From assembly GCF_030815085.1 (NCBI RefSeq), contig NZ_JAUSWG010000005.1: a stretch of 64,000 bases of DNA. The stretch is one strand, 5' to 3'. Under the pieces are notes generated by a model. That model worked only from the letters and a program-made list of their open reading frames with translations, was not told the DNA's origin and did no database searches. The position numbers were made by a program, and so were the translations under genes. This stretch comes from Paraclostridium ghonii (lineage in GTDB: Bacteria > Bacillota > Clostridia > Peptostreptococcales > Peptostreptococcaceae). Positions 52,455 through 61,412 of the stretch are shown here, piece after piece (position 1 is the stretch's first letter; each line of letters begins with the position of its first letter).

Positions 52455-54132
52455 ACTTTATACCTCTTTGCTGATTTTTGATAATTGGTATTAATATATT
52501 TATCCCTCTATCTATATTTACTCCATATTCTTCTCCAAAATATAACTTTAATCTCTGATTTACATTATCTATCCCTAGATTTTTATTAATTTTATAATTT
52601 TTTATATGTGTTAATATTAGCTCTACGTCTTGCCCCCAAATATAAAACTTTACTTTATCATCTATTGATATTATCTCTATTTCAAGCTCTATATCTTCAT
52701 TTATAGTTTCAACATAGTACGAAACTATATCGTCTATAATAGGTAAAAGTACTAATTTTAATATTTGTATGTTTTCTATGCCTTTATTATAATTAAATTT
52801 GCATGTTATTCTATTATCAAAACGCTTATTTTGTAAAAATATATAATTATTTATACTATCAATTTCACTTTTTATAGATATGTACTCTCTTCCTTTATTT
52901 ATGATTGTTTTTAAATAATCTCCAAGAGATAAAACCATTTCGCTTAACTCTTCGGCTTCTTCAATCTGACCATTCCAATATATAGATTCTAATGTATTAT
53001 ATAAAAAATGTGGATTTATCTGCTTTTGTAATGCTGATAATTCTGCTTCCTTTTTTAATGAATCTAGTTCTATTTTTTTTAATTTTAGTTTATAAATGTC
53101 ATCTATGTTCTCATTTATTTTACAATTCATTTTATTGAATTTATTAATTAATACTCCATATTCATCATTTGAATCATCTATTAGCTTAGTTTTAATATCT
53201 TTATTTAATATTGAAAACATAAGTGTATCTATAGGCTTTGAAATACTTTTTGTAATAATTTTTGACAAAATAAATGATACAATAGCTATAAATATCAATA
53301 CTATTGTAGTGATTAATATTAAACTTAATGTTGTATCCATAAGATTGGAATATGGTATTAAATTTACAATTTTCCATCCAATACTATCAATATAATCTAT
53401 AGACACTATCATACTTTTATTATCTATTTTAATTTTACTTTTTTGATCACTAGCTGAAATAATATGTAGCAGTTCTTTATAATTTCCATCTGATATACTA
53501 TTGTTTGAAGCTGAAACTAAATTTTCATTTTTATCTATTAGCATTAAATTTGAATCATTATTTGGTATACTTTCTATACATACTTTCTCTGTAAATTCCT
53601 TATTTAGTGCTAATAATAGTACTCCTACGAGCTTTTTTTCTTTATTTAAAATTTGTTTTGAAACTATTATATAGACTTTTGTATCATCTTCAATTTCCTT
53701 TTTGGAAAGAAAAAAATTTATATAGTTTTTGCTTACATCTTCTAATAATTTACTTTTATTAGCTCCATGTATATCTCCATTAACTATTGGAGATGTATAA
53801 TAAAAATGCAGATTTTCAGCTGTTACTATTTCCGCACTTTCAATTTCTTTATCTCCTCCAAAGTTTGCATTCATCATGATTCTTATTTGATCATCTATAG
53901 ATTCCTTGTCTTTCCAATTAAGATTCTTATAATTTTCTAACCCAACTATTAATTCTTCGTTTTGTGCAATTTTATTTAAGCTATTTATATATCTATCAAA
54001 ATATAAAGTTATATTTTTACCCGTTTGCTTTGTGATATTTTCAGAATATTTTATAGCACTATCTTCCATTTTATTAAAGTTGATTATAGAATATATTACT
54101 CCTATTAATAATATTGGTATTACAGATATCAT
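52447..54132 (-). CDS. YesM-like sensor kinase with degenerate ATP-binding domain
   Basis: A membrane protein of at least 561 residues in the same family as its neighbour, with a Cache-like extracellular region (about 20-265), a second helix, a HAMP linker and an intact acceptor box INPHFLYNTLES. The catalytic part is broken: the N-box reads LPIIDDIVSYYVE without the essential Asn and the G1 DNGxG is replaced by WGQDVEL with a deletion. Only LGIDNVNQRLKLYFG survives. It is probably a pseudokinase phosphorylated in trans. The start is also odd: homology (KKIRKVSIKKRLWLCF) continues about 24 codons upstream without ATG, GTG or TTG, and ATG 54132 has no clear ribosome binding site. Confidence 0.82.
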   Translation of the reverse strand: MISVIPILLIGVIYSIINFNKMEDSAIKYSENITKQTGKNITLYFDRYINSLNKIAQNEELIVGLENYKNLNWKDKESIDDQIRIMMNANFGGDKEIESAEIVTAENLHFYYTSPIVNGDIHGANKSKLLEDVSKNYINFFLSKKEIEDDTKVYIIVSKQILNKEKKLVGVLLLALNKEFTEKVCIESIPNNDSNLMLIDKNENLVSASNNSISDGNYKELLHIISASDQKSKIKIDNKSMIVSIDYIDSIGWKIVNLIPYSNLMDTTLSLILITTIVLIFIAIVSFILSKIITKSISKPIDTLMFSILNKDIKTKLIDDSNDEYGVLINKFNKMNCKINENIDDIYKLKLKKIELDSLKKEAELSALQKQINPHFLYNTLESIYWNGQIEEAEELSEMVLSLGDYLKTIINKGREYISIKSEIDSINNYIFLQNKRFDNRITCKFNYNKGIENIQILKLVLLPIIDDIVSYYVETINEDIELEIEIISIDDKVKFYIWGQDVELILTHIKNYKINKNLGIDNVNQRLKLYFGEEYGVNIDRGINILIPIIKNQQRGIKYE

Positions 54133-54202
54133 AATAAAACATAACCATAGTCTCTTTTTTATACTTACTTTTCTAATTTTTTTTATAATTTGTAATTCAA
54201 TC

Positions 54203-55315
54203 TTATTTATATCTAAAACCCCATTTCTCTTGTGCGATATATGCCCAATGCCTTTTGTCTTCTACATTTGATTTATCTACTACATACAATGGTATAATTA
54301 CCTTTATTCCATCATTATGTTGTTGTATACTACATTTCTCCCAGTAAGCATTTTCACATGTATATGTTTTACTATCTAGTTTTTCTCCTTTAAAAATATA
54401 TCTATCTATTAGGTCTATTACTATATTCCCATATGAAACTACATCCTGAACAACACTTGCATCATAATATCCTTTTTTTATGTTGTCTATTGCAGATGGT
54501 TCTCCATCTATAGTTACAAAAATTACATGTTCCTTTTGTCCAACTACTTCCCATTTATTAAGCTCTTTTAATGCATCCACCATTCCCCTTGCTGGGTAGT
54601 CACTAGAACAAAATACTGCATCTATATTACTGTTTTCCTCATATGCTTCAAGTAATGTATTTTTAACGTCTTCTGGATTTGAATATCCTGGTTTTTCTAT
54701 ATAAACAATATCTTCATATCTATTTATAATGGATTCAAAACCTTTTTTTCTATCAATGTCTGCTTTGCTTGATTCTAATCCATATGCATTAAATACTACA
54801 CCCTTTTCATAGCCATATTTGTCTTTTAGTCTATTTACAATTTCTTTTGCTGCTTGTTGCCCTGCTAAGTAATTATCAAAGCTTACCACTATATCAACTT
54901 TACTTCCCGATGTATCTGTATCCACTATTGCAACTGGTATCCCTTCATTTTTCGCAATATTTATAGAATCATTTATTTGTGTACTATTTATAGCTGTTGT
55001 AATTATAGCGTCTGGTTTTTTCCCTATAAAATTTATTATTTGATTATTTTGACGTACATAATCATAGTCTGCTACTGCATATTCAAACTCCCATCCTTTT
55101 TCTTTTACAGCTCTTTTTATAGATTCATTCATAGTAATATAAAAAAATGAGTTAATACTTTTATGAGCAAAAGCAATTTTTCTTACATCTTTAGTTGGTT
55201 GTTCTATATATTCATTTTGTGAATTACTTACCGAAACGTTTTTACTACAACCATAAGTTATAGTTGTTATTAATAATATTAAAATTAGAGTTGAAAGCTT
55301 ATATGTTCTTTTCAA
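54203..55315 (-). CDS. Sugar-binding lipoprotein (periplasmic-binding-protein fold), sensor component
   Basis: An extracellular protein of 370 residues with a lipobox (TTITYGC, cysteine near residue 23) and a type 1 periplasmic-binding fold of the ribose/xylose-binding kind: KIAFAHKSINSFFYITMNES, IDAVFCSSDYPARGMVDAL and QDVVSYGNIVIDLI. The TTG at 55315 is preferred because AAAGGTGG lies five bases upstream. No ABC ATPase or permease follows; instead two kinases and a YesN regulator do. By analogy with the known XylFII-LytS/YesN xylose sensor of clostridia, it probably presents a sugar to the kinases rather than to a transporter. Confidence 0.85.
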   Translation of the reverse strand: MKRTYKLSTLILILLITTITYGCSKNVSVSNSQNEYIEQPTKDVRKIAFAHKSINSFFYITMNESIKRAVKEKGWEFEYAVADYDYVRQNNQIINFIGKKPDAIITTAINSTQINDSINIAKNEGIPVAIVDTDTSGSKVDIVVSFDNYLAGQQAAKEIVNRLKDKYGYEKGVVFNAYGLESSKADIDRKKGFESIINRYEDIVYIEKPGYSNPEDVKNTLLEAYEENSNIDAVFCSSDYPARGMVDALKELNKWEVVGQKEHVIFVTIDGEPSAIDNIKKGYYDASVVQDVVSYGNIVIDLIDRYIFKGEKLDSKTYTCENAYWEKCSIQQHNDGIKVIIPLYVVDKSNVEDKRHWAYIAQEKWGFRYK

Positions 55316-55351
55316 AATTACCACCTTTAAAAAATATTTTTTTACCTCTAT

Positions 55352-55380
55352 ATTATACTAAATTGTATAATAGTTGTGAA
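55352..55380 (-). promoter_or_regulatory. Predicted sigma-A promoter of the sugar-sensor operon
   Basis: In minus-strand sense TTCACA (55380-55375) and TATAAT (55357-55352) are separated by 17 bases and lie about 37 bases before the lipoprotein start. Confidence 0.65.
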
Positions 55381-55465
55381 ATTTAAAGGAATGTTTTTAT
55401 TGTCCTATTTGTAAAAGTAAAGGCATTAATATCCACTATAATAATAAAAAGAAACAGTAGACATT

Positions 55466-55505
55466 AAAAAAGATGACTCTTGTAGAATACAAGACTCATC
55501 TTTTA
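55466..55505 (-). terminator. Terminator after the BceAB-type transporter
   Basis: AAAAGATGACTCTTGT and ACAAGACTCATCTTTT form a nearly perfect stem. It lies 145 bases after the permease stop; the stretch between (55506-55649) shows no gene or known motif. Confidence 0.7.
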
Positions 55506-55649
55506 GCATCTTAGTGATTTTTAAAACTGTCTGAAATATATGTATCGGTTCACCAGTAAGAGTGATTATAATAAAAACAATTCTGCTTCTTTAGTAAATA
55601 CAGTTACATAAAGTACAACTATTTGCTCCTCAGTAAAGTTTAGCTATTT

Positions 55650-57728
55650 CTAAGCTTCCTTTATAATATTTTTACTACAAAGGTAAGTCACTATAAAATA
55701 CCCACCGTATATAGCTACTATAAATATTGAAGTCATAATTATAGATTTCATAAGACCATCTCTCCCAAAACTTTCAAGCATAATATTTGCAACTTGAATT
55801 CCAAATATAGAGTGAATTATTCCTAAAAGTAATGGGCATCCAAAGAATATTGCAATTTGTATAAATAAAGATTTATTAATCATCTTTTCATCTATACCTA
55901 TTCTTCTTAAGGTTATATATCGCTCCTTACTATCGGCACTTTCTGATAATTCTCTTAGAGCAAGTATTGCTCCACTAGAAATTAAAAATACTAACCCTAC
56001 ATAAAGACCTATAAATACTGCCATTGCACTTGTGCTAATATTATAATTGTAAATATCTATTTTACTCATTATACCTAAACCTAAATTTTCTTTATAAAAT
56101 TCTTTTCTTATTTCATTTACCTTATCTTCTGTTTTTTCTTTTCCTTGTTTATTACTAGCCTTATAATTTCCAGCTAAAATTTGACCTATGCACATACCAT
56201 CTACTACATCATCTGGAATTAATACAGCTCCTGTATTGCTTAAGTCATATGACATAGTAATATAACCATCCTTTATTTCTTCGTATTTTGGATTTAATAA
56301 TTTCCCTCCTATGGTTATATCTGGATGTGACTTTAAGCCTTCATTGTACATTTGAATCATATTTTTATGATTACAAATAACCATATATTCATTATCCTTT
56401 AAGTCATAAGTTTCTTTTCCATATAGTTTTGCAATTTTATTATAATCACTTATTCTAATTAAATCAGATTTTCCATTATAAAAAGCTTTATCAGATTCAA
56501 CTTGATCTGGATTTTTAGCCTTCAATGTTTCATAATAATCACCAAGTAAATCTTTTAAAGTAATCTCTTTTCTTTGGTATTTATTAATTGAAACTATATC
56601 AGTTAAGTTTGAATTTATATCAAATCCTCTATTTTTTAAAACTTTTTCTACACTTAATTTAGAAGCATCTATCTGTTTCTTAGTATAATTCTCTCCAAAC
56701 TCATTTGTTTTTTCTAAATTCATTTCCTTATAAATTGAAATATCAGCAGTTGCTAATTTCCTCATATTTGATTTAAGGGTTGCATTCATAGAAACTGAAC
56801 TAGAAAAAATACAAATAGTCAAAAATAACATTAAACAAATTATTGACATAGATGCTACTGTAGTATTTATCTTACTGCTAAGTTGTCTTAAAGTAAAACT
56901 ATTTAAATTATTATAATAAGCCTTATCCATTGACATAACTAATTTCATAATAAATCCTGATAATGACCAAAACACTAAGAAAGTTCCTACTACTCCATAT
57001 ATTATTTGTAAATATACATCTATAGCTCTGCCCATATTGCTATTATCATTGGCTGTTACATTGTAATAAGCATAGGAAAGCAATATAACTGCAAAAATAA
57101 ATACTCCTATACATACATATGGATTTTTCATTTTTATTTTTTCTGACTTACTTTTACTTTTTATAAGTTCAATTAATTTACATCTACTTACTTGTATAAC
57201 ATTAAATAACATTACAAATATATAAATTATAAAGAAGTAAAATATTGTTTTCAGTATTGCAAAATTAGAAATTACAAATCTAAACTTATCCATATCTGCT
57301 TCAAATAAACTTGCTACAAATATTGACATTACTTGTGACAAACCTATTCCAAACAATAGCCCTATTATTAGTGAAATTATACCTATTAAAACAGTTTCAA
57401 AAAATATTATTTTTGATATACTTCTCTTTCCCATCCCAAGGGTCATATATATTCCAAACTCTCTTTTCCTTCTCTTCATCAAAAATCTATTTGCATAAAT
57501 TATTAAAAATCCAAGTACAAAAGAAACAAATACACTAATTGCTGATAAAACTTTTTTTATCATATTTGTTGAGTTATTTGAGGATTTTGATAAATTCAAC
57601 ATTACTGTTTGGCTTTCTAAGGAATTAAACACATAAAATATAGATATTCCTAATATAAGTGTAAAAAAGTAAATCGCATAATCTTTAAAGCTTTTCTTTA
57701 TATTTTTAAGAGATAATTTAAATAACAT
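55650..57728 (-). CDS. BceB-like ABC permease (peptide-antibiotic detoxification)
   Basis: A membrane protein of about 692 residues with the BceB layout: an N-terminal FtsX-like four-helix unit, a large extracellular domain (about 330-530) between helices seven and eight, and a final helix cluster. The sequences FLMKRRKREFGIYMTLGMGKRSISKI (cytoplasmic coupling loop region) and LALRELSESADSKERY are typical. With its ATPase it frees lipid II-cycle targets from bacitracin-like or lantibiotic peptides and signals to BceS. It overlaps the ATPase gene. The exact start is unsure (57728 ATG chosen; ATG 57737 sits too close to the AGGAGG). Confidence 0.87.
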   Translation of the reverse strand: MLFKLSLKNIKKSFKDYAIYFFTLILGISIFYVFNSLESQTVMLNLSKSSNNSTNMIKKVLSAISVFVSFVLGFLIIYANRFLMKRRKREFGIYMTLGMGKRSISKIIFFETVLIGIISLIIGLLFGIGLSQVMSIFVASLFEADMDKFRFVISNFAILKTIFYFFIIYIFVMLFNVIQVSRCKLIELIKSKSKSEKIKMKNPYVCIGVFIFAVILLSYAYYNVTANDNSNMGRAIDVYLQIIYGVVGTFLVFWSLSGFIMKLVMSMDKAYYNNLNSFTLRQLSSKINTTVASMSIICLMLFLTICIFSSSVSMNATLKSNMRKLATADISIYKEMNLEKTNEFGENYTKKQIDASKLSVEKVLKNRGFDINSNLTDIVSINKYQRKEITLKDLLGDYYETLKAKNPDQVESDKAFYNGKSDLIRISDYNKIAKLYGKETYDLKDNEYMVICNHKNMIQMYNEGLKSHPDITIGGKLLNPKYEEIKDGYITMSYDLSNTGAVLIPDDVVDGMCIGQILAGNYKASNKQGKEKTEDKVNEIRKEFYKENLGLGIMSKIDIYNYNISTSAMAVFIGLYVGLVFLISSGAILALRELSESADSKERYITLRRIGIDEKMINKSLFIQIAIFFGCPLLLGIIHSIFGIQVANIMLESFGRDGLMKSIIMTSIFIVAIYGGYFIVTYLCSKNIIKEA

Positions 57729-58485
57729 CACTAGCATCCCCTCCTAGCAATGAAATTACATCTAAGATTCTATCAAAGAATATTTTTCTGCTATCATTTC
57801 CTCTCTCAAATTCATTAAATATTTTTCCATCCTTAATAAAAATCACACGAGATGCATAGCTGGCTGTAAATGCATCATGAGTTACCATAAGTATTGTTGA
57901 TTCTAGATTTTTATTTAAGGTTTGAAAAATTTCAAGTAATCTTCTTGCACTATTTGAATCAAGAGATCCGGTTGGCTCATCTGCTAAAATTAATTTTGGA
58001 TTTGTTATTACAGCTCTTGCACAAGCTATCCTTTGCTTTTGTCCTCCTGACATTTGATAAGGATATTTATTTAAGATTTCTAAAATTCCAAGCTTTCCTG
58101 CCACTTCTTCTATTAGTACTTTTATTTCACTTGGTTTTATATTTTGTATCTGTAAAGCTAGTGCTATATTTTCGTAAGCAGTTAAAGTATCCAATAAGTT
58201 AAAATCTTGAAATATAAAACCTAATTCTTCTCTACGAAATTTATTAAGTTGATTTCCTTTTAACTTTGTAACATCTTTTTCTCCTATAAAAATATGACCA
58301 CTGGTTACTCTATCTATAGTAGAAATCACATTTAAAAGTGTGGTTTTTCCAGAACCACTAGCTCCCATAATAGCTACAAATTCTCCCTTTTTTACTTCTA
58401 ATGATATATTGTCAATTGCCTTTGTAATGTTTGATTTGTTTCCATAATATTTACTTATATTATCAATATTTAATAAACTAGACAT
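57718..58485 (-). CDS. BceA-like ABC ATPase
   Basis: A cytoplasmic ATPase of 255 residues: Walker A GASGSGKTT (about residue 40), Q-loop FIFQDFNLLDTLTAYENIALAL region, signature MSGGQKQRIACARAV, Walker B LILADEPTGSLD and H-loop MVTHD. It belongs to the same MacB/BceA class as the ATPase at 18900 but has the BceA-typical Q-loop. AAGGAG precedes its ATG. It lies 98 bases after the kinase gene; BceR-type regulators usually bind in that gap. Confidence 0.9.
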   Translation of the reverse strand: MSSLLNIDNISKYYGNKSNITKAIDNISLEVKKGEFVAIMGASGSGKTTLLNVISTIDRVTSGHIFIGEKDVTKLKGNQLNKFRREELGFIFQDFNLLDTLTAYENIALALQIQNIKPSEIKVLIEEVAGKLGILEILNKYPYQMSGGQKQRIACARAVITNPKLILADEPTGSLDSNSARRLLEIFQTLNKNLESTILMVTHDAFTASYASRVIFIKDGKIFNEFERGNDSRKIFFDRILDVISLLGGDASDVI

Positions 58486-58583
58486 TTCTATCTCCTTCCA
58501 TCTTCTATAAAATTCACTTGTCTATTTACTACATTTTCAATTATATAGAAAATGAAATCTGAGTAACATCGAAGTACATTACA

Positions 58584-59597
58584 TTACCTTACACAGCTGT
58601 AATATTTGTTATTTGTGAAACAAATTGATACCTTCGTAAACTCTCCAACTTGAGATTCTATCTTAACTTTATGACCTAATTTATCGCATAATTTTTTAAC
58701 TAAATATAACCCCATTCCTGTTGAACTCCTAATTTTTCTTCCATTTTCTCCAGTAAAAGATTTATTAAATACTTTGGTAATATCTTTTTCATTTATACCT
58801 ATCCCATTATCCTCTATTTCTAAAACTACTTCATCATTAATAGTTTTAGCTTCTATTTTTATTTTAGGATTTTCTTTAGAGTATTTAATACTATTACTTA
58901 CTATTTGATTAATTATAAAGCCCATCCATTTGCTATCTGTTAAAATCAAATGATTTAAATCTTCTATTTCTATAGAAATCTTTTTCAAAAGTAAATTATC
59001 CTTATTTCTTCTTATAACAGGATTGATTATTTCCTCAAGATTAAAAGGTTTAATTATATAATCTTTTTCTACATTATCACTTCTAACAAAATATAAAACT
59101 TCTTCCACATAATTTTCTATACGATTTATTTGCTCTTTTATTTTCTTAGGTGCATCATCTTTGTTATTATGTAAAATCAAAGTAGTGCTAGCAATTGGTA
59201 ACTTTACTTCATGAATCCACATTTCTATATACTCTTTAAAATCATTTACACTTTTTTTATAAATATCAATTTCTTCATGCATTGATTTATCTATTTCATA
59301 AAGACTTTCATAGAAAATTCGCCCTTCTATAAAAGTAGGGGAATCAACCATTTCTGTAATTAAATATTTTTTATCTAAACTATCTAAAATTTCATTAAAT
59401 TTTTGAAAAAAACTTTTTTTCCTATAATAATCAATTAAAATTACTGTAACCATAAATATTACCATTACTGTAATTATAGAAATCGTTAAAGTCACAGGAA
59501 CTCTATACATAAATAAAAAAAATAAAACTGATGTAATCAAGAAAATATATAAAACTAAATAAACTATTTTATCTTTAATATAATCTGCTAATCTCAT
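58584..59597 (-). CDS. BceS-like intramembrane-sensing histidine kinase
   Basis: A 337-residue kinase with two N-terminal helices (about 13-31 and 36-54) joined by only a few outside residues, the BceS pattern in which the transporter itself does the sensing. Phospho-acceptor H lies in WIHEVKLPIAS. The ATP-binding N-box is NQIVSNSIKYSK, G1 is DNGIGI and G2 is STGMGLYLVKKL. It overlaps the regulator stop by four bases. It should be activated by flux through the adjacent BceAB-type transporter, by family knowledge. Confidence 0.9.
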   Translation of the reverse strand: MRLADYIKDKIVYLVLYIFLITSVLFFLFMYRVPVTLTISIITVMVIFMVTVILIDYYRKKSFFQKFNEILDSLDKKYLITEMVDSPTFIEGRIFYESLYEIDKSMHEEIDIYKKSVNDFKEYIEMWIHEVKLPIASTTLILHNNKDDAPKKIKEQINRIENYVEEVLYFVRSDNVEKDYIIKPFNLEEIINPVIRRNKDNLLLKKISIEIEDLNHLILTDSKWMGFIINQIVSNSIKYSKENPKIKIEAKTINDEVVLEIEDNGIGINEKDITKVFNKSFTGENGRKIRSSTGMGLYLVKKLCDKLGHKVKIESQVGEFTKVSICFTNNKYYSCVR

Positions 59598-60256
59598 ATT
59601 AATATATATCCTTGCTCTCTTCTAGTTTCAATCACACCTTTAAGACCTATACTTTCTAATTTTTTTCTAAGTCTATTTATATTTACAGTAAGTGTGTTAT
59701 CATCTATAAACTTATTAGTTCCCCATAAATAGTCCATAATTTCTTCTCTAGCTACAATTTTACCCATATTTAAAAGTAAAAAATAAAAAATACCCATCTC
59801 ATTTTTTGATAATAGTAACTCTTCTTTATCTGTTTCTAAATTACTTTTTAATAAGTTTACTTTTACATGTCTGTATTTTAAATTTTTAGTAGAATTTTTA
59901 TTAATTCGCTTAAACAAAGCTTCTATTCTAAGCAATAATAAAATAGCATTATAAGGTTTTGTTATATAATCATCTGCTCCATAAGTCATACTCAAAACTT
60001 CATCCACTTCTGTATTTTTACTAGTTACCATGATTACTGGAACGTCAGATTCCTTTCGCACTTCCTTCAATAATTGTTGTCCACTTATACACGGCAGTTT
60101 TATATCTAAAAGCACTAAATCTGGATCTATTTTTAAAACATCTTCCTTTGCATTTTCAAAAGAAGTTAATATTTCAACTTCATAGTTATTATCTTCCAAT
60201 AAGATTTTTAATTCATCTCTTAATTCTATATCGTCCTCTACAATTAAGATTTTCAT
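59594..60256 (-). CDS. BceR-like OmpR-family response regulator
   Basis: A 220-residue regulator: receiver with EDD (7-9), phospho-acceptor D51 in LVLLDIKLP and K in DDYITKPYNA, then a winged-helix domain (DDNTLTVNINRLRKKLESIG). ATG 60256 (MKILIVEDD) is chosen because GGGGGG lies seven bases upstream; the frame extends twelve codons further without a site. It heads the four-gene unit with BceS, BceA and BceB homologues and should activate the transporter genes. Confidence 0.9.
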   Translation of the reverse strand: MKILIVEDDIELRDELKILLEDNNYEVEILTSFENAKEDVLKIDPDLVLLDIKLPCISGQQLLKEVRKESDVPVIMVTSKNTEVDEVLSMTYGADDYITKPYNAILLLLRIEALFKRINKNSTKNLKYRHVKVNLLKSNLETDKEELLLSKNEMGIFYFLLLNMGKIVAREEIMDYLWGTNKFIDDNTLTVNINRLRKKLESIGLKGVIETRREQGYILI

Positions 60257-60296
60257 ATAAGCACCCCCCAACCTTAATCCTAACTTATTCATTTAT

Positions 60297-60325
60297 AATA
60301 TAACCTAATAATTCCATTTTTTCAA
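60297..60325 (-). promoter_or_regulatory. Predicted sigma-A promoter of the BceRS-type genes
   Basis: In minus-strand sense TTGAAA (60325-60320) and TATATT (60302-60297) have a 17-base spacer and lie about 40 bases before the regulator start. Confidence 0.55.
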
Positions 60326-60357
60326 TTTAATCTAATTTGTTTATAAGTGATATATAC

Positions 60358-60404
60358 AAAAAATGTAGTTATTAAGTTTTTATACTTAATAACTACATTT
60401 TTTA
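60358..60404 (-). terminator. Terminator after the DUF5692-like gene
   Basis: AAATGTAGTTATTAAG and CTTAATAACTACATTT form a 16-bp stem with A-runs and T-runs on both sides. Confidence 0.85.
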
Positions 60405-60451
60405 ATAGTTTTAATAATCTAATATCCCCTTAATTGTAAATGCTTTTACAT

Positions 60452-61387
60452 CTACTTATTTTCAGCTAACACATTTTTATAAGCATCTGTATCTGTATAA
60501 ATTTCATCCTTTATTGGATTAAGTTTATTTTTTCTTATTTTGCTAAATTGATAAATTGCTAAAGCTGCATTCAAAACTAAAGCTATCAAGCTCACTACAA
60601 AGAAAGCTGTCTTATTATGTGTTGTTGGAACTGGCGCTATTCTATCAGCAAATTGAGGCACAGTCATAACAAACATAATCCAAAAAGCTAATGTTTGAGC
60701 ACGATGTTGTAACCATGCTCCTCTTTTTATAAAAAAAGTTGGTATAGTACATGAAAGTAACAAGGCTGCTCCACAATAAATTGAGTGATCTGATATACAG
60801 TTATAAGTATAAGCAAAGTTCCATACATCATAAGCTATAATCCATGTCCATATCATATCTGGCCATATCATATCCTTTGTTTTATCTTTCGATATAAATA
60901 TTCCATAACAACCACAAATTGTAATTATATTTAATATTCCTGCTATACCATTCATAATATTCCAAGGTCCAGATATTGTCCAAAGGTTATCTACAACTCC
61001 ACCATCAGTTAATCCATAAGTAAAAATTTGAAAATCTCTAATAGAAGCTTCCAATATATTTAATGCTAAAATTACTGCTGGAAGAACCAATGCCCATTTT
61101 TTCTTTTGTAATGATGGAATATATCTAAGAGCCATAAACCAAATACACCCAGCCAATGCTGAATAAGTTTTTGCCCAGTTAAACCAGGTTCCAGTTCCAT
61201 ATTCATTTCCTGATGCTGCTGTAGTTGGCCAAACATAAATAGTTAAAAATGTAGGTACTATTATAAACAATAGTATTCCCGTCCATTTTGTTGATCTTCC
61301 AAGTTCATTAAATGCCATCAATGCAAGTAATACAAATAGGAAAATTCCCCATCCTTCAAAGGTCATTTTTTCATATAAAACCCCCAT
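60452..61387 (-). CDS. DUF5692-like polytopic membrane protein
   Basis: A membrane protein of 311 residues with about eight or nine helices and many aromatic and Trp residues (WKGTGTWFNWAKTYSALAGCIW-type second loop, MIWPDMIWTWIIAYDVWNFAY). The C-terminal tail is charged. I recall this sequence type as DUF5692; no function is established. ATG 61387 (MGVLYEK) is chosen because AGAGGTG lies upstream; the frame extends 14 codons further without a site. It begins 25 bases after the stop of the large iron-sulfur flavoenzyme, so the two are co-transcribed. A membrane partner for that enzyme is a reasonable guess only. Confidence 0.6.
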   Translation of the reverse strand: MGVLYEKMTFEGWGIFLFVLLALMAFNELGRSTKWTGILLFIIVPTFLTIYVWPTTAASGNEYGTGTWFNWAKTYSALAGCIWFMALRYIPSLQKKKWALVLPAVILALNILEASIRDFQIFTYGLTDGGVVDNLWTISGPWNIMNGIAGILNIITICGCYGIFISKDKTKDMIWPDMIWTWIIAYDVWNFAYTYNCISDHSIYCGAALLLSCTIPTFFIKRGAWLQHRAQTLAFWIMFVMTVPQFADRIAPVPTTHNKTAFFVVSLIALVLNAALAIYQFSKIRKNKLNPIKDEIYTDTDAYKNVLAENK

Positions 61388-61412
61388 AATGCACCTCTTA
61401 TCTATTCTATTT

